Positions 8,140 through 13,423 of a stretch of DNA of 14,368 nt are shown in pieces (the stretch's first letter is position 1; each line of letters starts with the position of its first letter). The translations under genes and the position numbers were made by a program. The stretch spans positions 1 through 14,368 of the forward strand of contig JAFYBD010000189.1 of the NCBI GenBank assembly GCA_017540385.1. The letters run 5' to 3'. The notes under the pieces were generated by a model that saw only the letters and a list, made by a program, of their open reading frames with translations, had not been told where the DNA came from and searched no databases. This DNA comes from Lentisphaeria bacterium. GTDB lineage: Bacteria; Verrucomicrobiota; Lentisphaeria; Victivallales; UBA1829.

Positions 8140-8717
8140 ACTTCACGGCGGTCAGGACCATCAGGCGAGGACGGCGCAACGGCGAATCCGGTCAGGCTTT
8201 CGCCGAGCTCACCGTGTCCCTGATCGCGATCATGGCCGCGTTCGCCGGGTTCCTCCTGGTGGCCGTGCTCAGTTCCGACGGCGTCTCCATCAGCATCGAA
8301 GCCCGCAGGAGGGCCGATGAACTGAGTTCGCACGGCTACTACTCGAATGCCCTGACCATCAGCCGCTGGGACCACGCGGAGGACACGTCGTCCATGGCGG
8401 ACGAGCAGGACCCCTCCCGGTTCGGAGGCGATGGCCCTCTGTTCAGGGATCAGCTCCGCGACCCCAGCAGAAAGGTGTCGTTCATCGGCTCCTCTGCTCT
8501 TCAGTACGACAACGAGTTCGACGGACTTCAGGAGGACACGAACTTCTTCCTGGGCGCGGCCGACCTCTCGGAAGGTAACGCATCCACCTCGAATTCGCTC
8601 AAGGACCGCGGGATCGGCGCGCTCGATTCCGTCATCCGGGGGTTGTTCCGCATCGACGATGTGGAGATCCGGGACATCGTCTATATGCCCGCTCACAAGG
8701 ATACACCGGATTATTGA
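8136..8717 (+). CDS. TadE-like pseudopilin / membrane-anchored hypothetical protein
   Basis: 193 residues, beginning at the ATGA that overlaps the previous stop. A basic N-terminus (RTIRRGRRNG) precedes ESGQAFAELTVSL, where Gly19 is followed by Glu at +5 (Glu24). That is the type IV/Tad prepilin-peptidase pattern. A single hydrophobic helix follows (about 25-46). The remaining 145 residues are soluble, acidic and of no recognised fold. TadE/TadG proteins are minor pseudopilins of Tad (Flp) pili exported across the inner membrane. No other tad gene (cpaF-type ATPase, secretin, TadV peptidase) is in the window, so the pilus role is inferred from the N-terminus only. It could equally be a simple membrane-anchored envelope protein. 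Confidence 0.6.
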   Translation: MNFTAVRTIRRGRRNGESGQAFAELTVSLIAIMAAFAGFLLVAVLSSDGVSISIEARRRADELSSHGYYSNALTISRWDHAEDTSSMADEQDPSRFGGDGPLFRDQLRDPSRKVSFIGSSALQYDNEFDGLQEDTNFFLGAADLSEGNASTSNSLKDRGIGALDSVIRGLFRIDDVEIRDIVYMPAHKDTPDY

Positions 8718-8727
8718 GGTGACTGCC

Positions 8728-9219
8728 ATGGATTCCCCCCGCTCATTGGTCATGACGCTCGAAGAAGCCGTCGAGGCGCGCCGGAAACTCGCCGCGTCCG
8801 GCCGGAAACTCGCCGTCACGAACGGCTGTTTCGACCTGCTTCACCGCGGCCACGCCGAATACCTCATGCAGGCGCGTTCGCTCGCCGACGCCCTCTTCGT
8901 GCTCGTCAACTCCGACGCGTCCGTCCGGGCGCTGAAGGGCCCGACCCGGCCCGTTAATGCCGAGCTCGACCGGGCGTTCCTGCTGGCCTGTCTCAAGTTC
9001 GTCGACGGCGTCGTGATCTTCCGTTCCTCCCGCTGCGACGCCGAACTCGCCGCGCTCAAGCCCGACGTGTATGTGAAGGGCGGTGACTACACCGTCGAAT
9101 CCCTTGACCCTTCCGAACGGTCGGCCCTGCTCGCGTCGGGCGCGGATATCCGTTTCATCCCGTTCGTCCCCGGCTACTCCACGACCGGGACCCTGAAAAA
9201 AGCCGGACAAGGAGGTTGA
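8728..9219 (+). CDS. rfaE2: D-glycero-beta-D-manno-heptose 1-phosphate adenylyltransferase (RfaE2 / HldE C-terminal type)
   Basis: Cytoplasmic nucleotidyltransferase that makes ADP-D-glycero-beta-D-manno-heptose, the precursor of LPS inner-core or surface-glycan heptose. The frame is open from 8431, but ATG 8728 has GAGGTGA six bases upstream and gives 163 residues, the usual size for the stand-alone enzyme. Motifs are KLAVTNGCFDLLHRGH (HxGH at 39-42, the cytidylyltransferase-superfamily signature), VLVNSDASVRALKGP, RPVNAELDRA, YVKGGDYT at about 115-122 and FVPGYSTT near the C-terminus. In enterobacteria this activity is fused to the heptokinase in HldE. Here it is a separate protein and the kinase is not in the window. 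It starts 10 bp after the TadE-like stop. Its last codons include the GGAGG used as ribosome binding site by the next gene. Confidence 0.93.
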   Translation: MDSPRSLVMTLEEAVEARRKLAASGRKLAVTNGCFDLLHRGHAEYLMQARSLADALFVLVNSDASVRALKGPTRPVNAELDRAFLLACLKFVDGVVIFRSSRCDAELAALKPDVYVKGGDYTVESLDPSERSALLASGADIRFIPFVPGYSTTGTLKKAGQGG

Positions 9220-9225
9220 TCCCGG

Positions 9226-9756
9226 ATGTCCGTCACCCTCGTCCCCCTGTACCCTGAGGCCGAACTCAAACGCCGCATCGCCGAGCTCGCCGTCGAAATC
9301 AGCCGCGTCTATGCGGACACCGGCTTCATCGCCGTCGTCGTGATGAACGGCGGCCTGTTCTTCGCCTCCGACCTGCTTCGCCAGGTCACCGTGCCGGTCA
9401 TGGTCGATTCCATCGCAGCAGGCTCGTATCTCCACCACGCGTCCACGGGCAGCCTCAGCGTCCGCGGCGCCCAGAAGCTCGATCCGAAAGGCCACCATAT
9501 CCTGCTCATCGACGACATCCTGGATACCGGCCTCACCCTCGCGAACCTCCGCGCGAAATTCCTTGAGTGCGGCGCGGTCTCCTGCCGCACCTGCGTGCTG
9601 ATCGACAAGGACCTCCCACCCGAACGCAAGAAGCTCCGCCCCGACTGGTACGGGTTCCAGTCCCCGGACGAATACCTCGTGGGCTTCGGCATGGACTCCG
9701 ACGAACTCTACCGCAACCTCCCGAACATCTGCATCCTGCGCGAGGACGAGGCATGA
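9226..9756 (+). CDS. hpt: Hypoxanthine phosphoribosyltransferase
   Basis: Purine salvage enzyme that transfers the phosphoribosyl group of PRPP to hypoxanthine (and usually guanine), acting in the cytoplasm. Length 176 residues is typical. The chain shows VVVMNGGLFFASDL (about 37-50), the mobile-loop region SYLHHASTGSLSVRG (about 67-81) and the PRPP-binding signature HILLIDDILDTGLTL (91-105). IDKD lies at about 126-129, and YLVGFGMDSDELYRNLP in the base-binding C-terminal region at about 150-166. The start ATG lies 6 bp after rfaE2, with GGAGG at 9211-9215 ten bases upstream. The stop overlaps the next start in ATGA. No membrane or regulatory element is apparent. Other 6-oxopurine phosphoribosyltransferases cannot be excluded on specificity, but the pattern fits Hpt best. 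Confidence 0.93.
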   Translation: MSVTLVPLYPEAELKRRIAELAVEISRVYADTGFIAVVVMNGGLFFASDLLRQVTVPVMVDSIAAGSYLHHASTGSLSVRGAQKLDPKGHHILLIDDILDTGLTLANLRAKFLECGAVSCRTCVLIDKDLPPERKKLRPDWYGFQSPDEYLVGFGMDSDELYRNLPNICILREDEA

Positions 9757-10325
9757 CCGGAAAACGGGAGTTTCCGGAGCCGGGCCCCGAATCCGCCCCG
9801 GCCGGCTCCAATCCGCCGCTGATGGAATCGCCCGTCGCCGCGGGGTTTCCGTCTCCGGCCGAACAATACGCCGAGATGCCCCTCGACTTGAACGAACTCC
9901 TCGTTCGCAATCCCCCGGCCACGTATTTCGTGCGGGCGTCCGGCGACTCCATGACCGGCGCCGGGATACGGTCCGGCGACATCCTGGTCGTGGACCGCAG
10001 CCTCGACGCGGCCGACGGCTCCATCGTGATCGCGAATGTCGACGGCGAGTTCACGGTGAAGTTTTTCCGCAACGGTCCGGACGGCGTCCGGCTCGAACCC
10101 GCCAATCCGCGTTACCGCGCCATCACGTTCCGCGAGGGCATGGAGTTTCGCCTCTTCGGCGTCGTGACCGCCATGATCCACCAGTACCCGCTCCCCGACG
10201 AACTCGCGCCAGTTCTGACACCGGCCGAGTCCCCGTCGCCCGAACAGTCCGGCAGCCCCGAGTCTCCCTTTGGTCCCGATGCAACATCCTCAGCGCCGGG
10301 GAAAAAGCGCGGCCGGAGCAAGTGA
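9753..10325 (+). CDS. umuD: UmuD-like S24-family self-cleaving protein (orphan, extended tail)
   Basis: 190 residues, starting in the ATGA shared with the hpt stop. The core closely follows E. coli UmuD: GFPSPAEQY, LDLNELLVRNP, ATYFVRASGDSM, SGDILVVDRSL, NVDGEFTVKFF, PANPRYRAIT and FGVVTAMI. The catalytic Ser66 (GDSM) and Lys103 (TVKFF) are 37 residues apart as in E. coli (S60/K97). The presumed self-cleavage site Ala30-Gly31 is 35 residues before the serine plus one, as C24-G25 is there, but it is Ala-Gly as in LexA rather than Cys-Gly. There is no helix-turn-helix, so it is not a LexA/CI repressor. UmuD' forms the error-prone polymerase V with UmuC, and no umuC is seen here. The C-terminus has an extra 40 or so Pro/Ser/Glu-rich residues ending in KKRGRSK. 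It is the last gene of the lon run, with only 15 bp to a convergent gene. Confidence 0.92.
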   Translation: MTGKREFPEPGPESAPAGSNPPLMESPVAAGFPSPAEQYAEMPLDLNELLVRNPPATYFVRASGDSMTGAGIRSGDILVVDRSLDAADGSIVIANVDGEFTVKFFRNGPDGVRLEPANPRYRAITFREGMEFRLFGVVTAMIHQYPLPDELAPVLTPAESPSPEQSGSPESPFGPDATSSAPGKKRGRSK

Positions 10326-10340
10326 TGCCCTAGGCGCCCT

Positions 10341-11048
10341 TTATAATTCCGCTTCGATCAGTTCGGCCAGTCCGCCGCCCTCAGGCACGGTCAGAAGCGC
10401 GCGCGGGGCGTACCGGCGGGTTACCGTTTCCGTCATGCGGAGGATCCGGTCCTTCAGGAGCTTTTTCCGCTCCTCCTGCAGGTCTTTCGCAGAGAACAAA
10501 TCCCAATAGAACATCGACCGGTAGCACTGGGCAAAATACTGCGCCGCGCTCAGTTCCACGATCTCGTCGCGTCCGCTTTCGCTGCGCCCCAGCGCCAGGA
10601 CCCCGGCCAGGGGCAGTTCTTCCCCGGCGGGGTAGTTCCATTCGTTCCGCTCCTCGCGGCAGGCGCTCCAGGTCGGCATCCGGCGCACCCGGACCTCTCC
10701 GTCCTCTCCGCTGAAATCCAGCAGCGCCATGTCGTCCGAGACGCCTTTCCGGCCTGCCGCGCGCCAGCGTCCGAACGCCGTGCTCTTGCCCATGCCGCTT
10801 TCCCCGAAGAGCAGGACCGCGCCCTGTTTCGTCTCCAGCACGGCGCAATGCGCCAGCACGGCCTTTTCTCCGCGCAGAAGAGCGCTCATCCCAGCGTGAA
10901 GCAAGGTCATCTGCCATATCCAGCAGTTGTAATAATGCGGCCGCCGGGGGCTTTTCTTCCAGCCCCCGATCAGCACACGGCTCCAATCGGGAGCATACGC
11001 GATCTCCGTCAAAGTCTGATCCCGCAGCACGTGCCGCCCATCCGGCAT
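10341..11048 (-). CDS. HPr-kinase-like P-loop protein, ScmC type (main part; 5' end in another frame)
   Basis: 235 codons from the first ATG in this frame. The P-loop GESGMGKST is at 82-90 and is preceded by the AHCAVLETKQGAVLLF strand. A GVSDDMALL motif (DD at 105-106) corresponds to the HPr-kinase DD pair, and MPTWSA follows, recalling the fPTWS segment of ScmC proteins. These are kinase-like proteins found in radical-SAM/PqqD-type peptide-modification cassettes (SynChlorMet), and related HPr-kinase homologues phosphorylate lasso-peptide precursors. ATG 11048 has no ribosome binding site close upstream, and the protein lacks the N-terminal 50-60 residues expected. These appear out of frame just upstream (separate entry). 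No PqqD-like, radical SAM or transporter gene is in the window. It ends convergently 15 bp from umuD, with no clear terminator between. It is possibly inactive. Confidence 0.7.
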   Translation of the reverse strand: MPDGRHVLRDQTLTEIAYAPDWSRVLIGGWKKSPRRPHYYNCWIWQMTLLHAGMSALLRGEKAVLAHCAVLETKQGAVLLFGESGMGKSTAFGRWRAAGRKGVSDDMALLDFSGEDGEVRVRRMPTWSACREERNEWNYPAGEELPLAGVLALGRSESGRDEIVELSAAQYFAQCYRSMFYWDLFSAKDLQEERKKLLKDRILRMTETVTRRYAPRALLTVPEGGGLAELIEAEL

Positions 11049-11085
11049 CGCATCCGGCGGAACCAGCTCCGCGTCGCAGGACCCG

Positions 11086-11218
11086 GACCCGGCCGTCTCA
11101 GGAGGCAGGCATAAAACAATTCCCCCAACCCGTCGAAGGGGATCGCCTCCTCCGGGCCGTTCGCCTGTATCACGATGTTTCCGCCGTTATGCAGGCCGAT
11201 TGTCAATCGCCGGTACAC
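11086..11218 (-). pseudogene. Out-of-frame N-terminal part of the ScmC-like kinase gene
   Basis: From GTG 11218 a frame reads YRRLTIGLHNGGNIVIQ, then GPEEAIPFDGLGELFYACL, which looks like genuine protein. It then degrades to Arg/Pro-rich nonsense (RRPGPGPATRSW). Around 11090-11110 the frame of the downstream kinase takes over (PPETAGSGSCDAELVPP) without a start codon of its own until 11048. Joined, the two parts give about 290 residues, near the length expected for ScmC-type proteins. A -1 (or +2) shift is needed. No long homopolymer lies there, only CCTGCCTCCTG, so a true mutation, a sequencing error and programmed frameshifting all remain possible. No clear ribosome binding site precedes GTG 11218. 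Confidence 0.55.
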
Positions 11219-11404
11219 AAGAGTTAAAAAGTGAAGGTCAATGAATCGTCAAAATCGCCATCCTCAGGATCGCCGGAATTGTCTTTTATGGCGACGGAGA
11301 CAGGTCTGATGTCGAGGATCGCAGGCGATTCGCACTGTTCTTTGACGTTGGTTGTGATTGTTTTTATGTTGATATAAGTCGATGCGGTTGAGTGAATAAA
11401 AAAG
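11219..11404. other. Short AT-richer stretch between the ScmC-like gene and the tRNA fragment
   Basis: No supported gene. On the minus strand a frame is open from the tRNA fragment to a TAA at 11224-11226, ending EDGDFDDSLTFTF six bases before GTG 11218. It has no ATG, GTG or TTG start of its own below the tRNA. Directly after the tRNA CCA end (minus strand) there is a T6 run (11399-11404) that could end tRNA transcription. Composition is clearly lower in GC than the host genes. Confidence 0.45.
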
Positions 11405-11454
11405 TGGTGCACCCGGCGGGGCTCGAACCCACCACCTACTGCTCCGGAGGCAGT
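11405..11454 (-). other. Attachment site: 3' part of a tRNA-Arg(CCG) gene, 5' half missing
   Basis: Read on the minus strand, this is a perfect anticodon arm ACTGC-CTCCGGA-GCAGT (11438-11454). The loop gives anticodon CCG (Arg, codon CGG). A five-base variable loop AGGTG follows, then a T arm GTGGG-TTCGAGC-CCCGC (11416-11432), acceptor strand CGGGTGC, discriminator A and encoded CCA (11405-11408). Upstream (above 11454) there is no D arm and no GCACCCG acceptor strand at the required distance. Only the 3' part from position 27 onward exists. A tyrosine recombinase lies 270 bp away on the side of the missing half. This is the usual trace of an element integrated at the tRNA anticodon region. 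The intact tRNA should be at the other end of the element, beyond the window. Confidence 0.85.
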
Positions 11455-11488
11455 GTGTCTTAAACTCAAAAATGGCTTAAGAAGGTGG

Positions 11489-11511
11489 TTTTTCCACGAT
11501 TTTTCCACGAT
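11489..11511 (+). repeat. Two tandem 12-bp repeats sharing one base (possible integrase arm-type sites)
   Basis: TTTTTCCACGAT occurs at 11489-11500 and again at 11500-11511. The inner 10-mer ACGATTTTTC (11496-11505) recurs exactly and in the same orientation at 11664-11673, just upstream of the integrase gene. Short direct repeats between the attachment core and int are typical of arm-binding sites of tyrosine recombinases. The role is inferred from position. Confidence 0.45.
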
Positions 11512-11726
11512 TCGTGTTTGAAAAAGACCAAAATGTAAAGTATAGTATCCCTGTGATTCAAACCATATCAACCCTTCTGTTGTCCGGCATGGAGGTTGGG
11601 GGGGGGCGAGTGATAGAGCATGAACGAGGGGCACCTAACTCCGTATTATTATAGCACCATTTTACGATTTTTCAAGCATCGAAATCATAAAGCCGGACAA
11701 CGGGGATAAAAAACAAGGAGTCAATC
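11512..11726. other. Non-coding leader between attachment site and integrase
   Basis: This stretch contains a run of nine G (11598-11606), an A/T-rich stretch TATTATTATAG (11644-11654) that could serve as a -10 region without a good -35 partner, a third copy of the 10-mer repeat (11664-11673), and the strong ribosome binding site AAGGAG (11715-11720) of the integrase. The minus-strand open frame across this region and the tRNA fragment reads GGGFEPRRVHHFF, the familiar false translation of a tRNA, and is not a gene. Confidence 0.5.
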
Positions 11727-13061
11727 ATGGTAAGACAACGGCGGCAGGGCGGAGCATGGTACTATCAATTTATCCGAGGCGGTAAAGCATACCGCGGGTG
11801 TTGCGAGGGCGCGACAACTAAACGCGAAGCGGAGAACTACGAAAAGGAAATCATCGCAACGGTGGAGAGTGCGGCCAAGCAGAAAACGGTGAAGGCGTTA
11901 CTCGACAATTTCAGAGAAGAATTGACCGGGGGCGAGAAGATCACCCTTAATGAAGCATTTGAACTGGCCGAACAGAAACCTCGTTCACGGATTCCCGCCG
12001 AGAAGTATGCTGCAACGAAACGGACCGTGTGGAACGATTTTCTGGCGTTCATGCGTGGCGAGCACCCGGATATCGAAAATCTGATCGACGTCACGGGAGC
12101 GCATGCACAGGAGTACATCGCTCTCCTTCAGAAGTCAGGGCGGTATGAAAAGACCGTCAGCTATAGTCGTGGGGCGGGCCGGGGAGCAAGAACCATCATC
12201 ACGCAGGCCGCTGATGGTGCATTGTCGGCGAGGACCGTCCGGCTTCATCAAACTGTATGTGCCGAGGTGTTCACGCTGCTTGCGAAGGATGCCGGATTGC
12301 AGGAAAATCCCTTTTCCGGGATCCGAATGATGAAGTCGGACACAGAGACGCGCGAAGCTTTCACTCCAGACGAGCTCAAGACCATCTACGACAACCTCGA
12401 CGACTTCACTCGCCCGCTGTTCATGATGGCAGTATGGACGGGTTTTCGTGAGGGCGACATCTGCACGCTCAAATGGAGCGAAGTTGACCTCGTTCGTCGT
12501 TTGATTACGCGGAGGACGCGCAAAACCATAGTCGAGGTGCAGATCCCCATGTCGAACCAGCTCTACGGGCTGTTGACCGCTACACCACGAACAGAATCTG
12601 AGTTTGTTTTTCCGAAACACGCCGAAATGTATCTGTCGAACCCAGACGGGGTCTCCTACAGAGTGAAGAGGTTTCTTGAGGGGCTGGGGATCGAGACAAC
12701 TCGAATTCCGGAAGGTCGGACGCGGGCAATCAGTGTGAAGGACCTCCACTCATGCCGCCACACATTCTGTTACTACGCCGGACTTGCGGGGATTCCTCTC
12801 GCGGTCGTTCAATCCATCGTCGGGCACATGAGCCCGGAGATGACGAAGCACTACTCGGCCCACGCTTCCATCGAGGACAAGCGGCGCGGCATGGAGCGTC
12901 TTTCATTCTTCACGCAGGATGCGCTTCCAGAAGCGAAAGCAGACGAACCGGAACGGATAGAACTCCGGCAGCGGATCGAGACTCTGCCGATAGATACAGT
13001 CCGCGCTGTGCTCCAGTTTTTAAATGCACAGGGAATGACTGTTCAGATGGAGTTATTCTAA
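11727..13061 (+). CDS. Tyrosine recombinase / phage-type integrase
   Basis: 444 residues; ATG preceded by AAGGAG with a six-base gap. It catalyses site-specific recombination between the element and the chromosomal tRNA site. Layout: a basic N-terminal arm-binding-like segment (MVRQRRQGGAWYYQFIRGGK, residues 1-45), a core-binding SAM-like domain (about 70-200, interrupted by a Gly/Arg-rich insertion near 145-165), and the catalytic domain (about 208-390). The catalytic set is complete: Arg241 in TGFREGD, Lys266 in RRTRKT, His341 and Arg344 in HSCRHTF, His367 in VGHMSP and nucleophile Tyr376 in TKHYSAH. A C-terminal tail of about 55 residues follows. Codon use and GC content are visibly lower than in the host genes, consistent with transfer. 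It reads away from the tRNA fragment. No excisionase gene is evident next to it. Its activity appears intact. Confidence 0.95.
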   Translation: MVRQRRQGGAWYYQFIRGGKAYRGCCEGATTKREAENYEKEIIATVESAAKQKTVKALLDNFREELTGGEKITLNEAFELAEQKPRSRIPAEKYAATKRTVWNDFLAFMRGEHPDIENLIDVTGAHAQEYIALLQKSGRYEKTVSYSRGAGRGARTIITQAADGALSARTVRLHQTVCAEVFTLLAKDAGLQENPFSGIRMMKSDTETREAFTPDELKTIYDNLDDFTRPLFMMAVWTGFREGDICTLKWSEVDLVRRLITRRTRKTIVEVQIPMSNQLYGLLTATPRTESEFVFPKHAEMYLSNPDGVSYRVKRFLEGLGIETTRIPEGRTRAISVKDLHSCRHTFCYYAGLAGIPLAVVQSIVGHMSPEMTKHYSAHASIEDKRRGMERLSFFTQDALPEAKADEPERIELRQRIETLPIDTVRAVLQFLNAQGMTVQMELF

Positions 13062-13127
13062 CGGGTGACACGAAAGACGCACATGGACATCTTCGGACCA
13101 TAGGTTGGAGGATACTGCGTCGACTCT

Positions 13128-13153
13128 CAGCAATGTATTTATATACATTGCTG
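13128..13153. repeat. Perfect 11-bp inverted repeat with 4-base loop, downstream of the integrase
   Basis: CAGCAATGTAT (13128-13138) and ATACATTGCTG (13143-13153) are exact complements around TTAT. It lies 67 bp after the integrase stop. No T-tract follows on either strand, so it is not a typical rho-independent terminator. It could be a protein-binding site, a transcript-end hairpin or a recombination site. Confidence 0.7.
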
Positions 13154-13171
13154 GTCTATCCTTTCATTGTC

Positions 13172-13192
13172 ACGACCATGCGAAGCATGTCG
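13172..13192. repeat. Bulged hairpin, 9 bp with 3-base loop
   Basis: ACGAC-C-ATGC and GCAT-GTCGT pair completely around GAA, leaving a single C bulge. It follows the preceding inverted repeat by 18 bp. Function is unknown; a structured RNA or the tail of the integrase transcript are options. Confidence 0.5.
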
Positions 13193-13362
13193 TTGGCGCT
13201 GAGGCTGTTCTTCTGTCAACCGGAAAAGCCACGCCTCACCGCCCATGACAGGGAGATGAGGCGCGGAATGCATTAGAGGGATGTGCTTACAGACTGGCGA
13301 GCATCCCCTTGCCGGACTCCTCGAAGATGCGCTCCGTGGTGGCATCAAGGATGGCACTGACC

Positions 13363-13401
13363 AAAAAGAAAAACGCCGCAACAGATCGCTCTGCTACGGC
13401 G
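13363..13401 (-). terminator. Rho-independent terminator of the FG-GAP gene
   Basis: On the minus strand CGCCGTAGCAGA pairs with TCTGTTGCGGCG over 12 positions (two G-T wobbles) around a GCGA tetraloop. It is followed at once by TTTTTCTTTTT (13363-13373). It starts 22 bp after the TAA of the FG-GAP gene, which is a normal distance. Confidence 0.9.
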
Positions 13402-13423
13402 CTAAGGTTATCTGTTCTTGTTT

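Larger units (their letters stand above)
13062..13423. other. 362-bp non-coding stretch rich in inverted repeats
   Basis: No gene could be supported here. Besides the hairpins listed separately it contains GGGATG (13278-13283) with CATCCC (13302-13307), CTGTCA (13213-13218) with TGACAG (13246-13251), and CGCCTCA (13232-13238) with TGAGGCG (13257-13263). The last two pairs interleave. A 24-codon minus-strand remnant ending at TAA 13287-13289 reads ILDATTERIFEESGKGMLAS, looks protein-like, but has no adequate start. Confidence 0.5.

Noticed and set aside
10326..10343. Bidirectional terminator between umuD and the ScmC-like gene
   Set aside because: Only 15 bp separate the genes and no adequate stem with T-tract is visible.
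11405..11490. Complete tRNA gene
   Set aside because: No D arm or matching 5' acceptor strand (GCACCCG) exists above 11454, so only a 3' fragment is supported.
11224..11634. 136-codon minus-strand ORF across the tRNA fragment
   Set aside because: Its centre (GGGFEPRRVHHFF) is the well-known false translation of a tRNA 3' end, it crosses the element boundary, and it has no ribosome binding site.
13128..13153. Integrase rho-independent terminator
   Set aside because: The 11-bp hairpin is perfect but no T-tract follows on the plus strand, so it was listed as an inverted repeat only.
13139..13381. 80-codon minus-strand ORF downstream of the integrase
   Set aside because: Ser/Arg/His-rich, crosses the FG-GAP terminator and the hairpin cluster, no ribosome binding site or recognisable domain.
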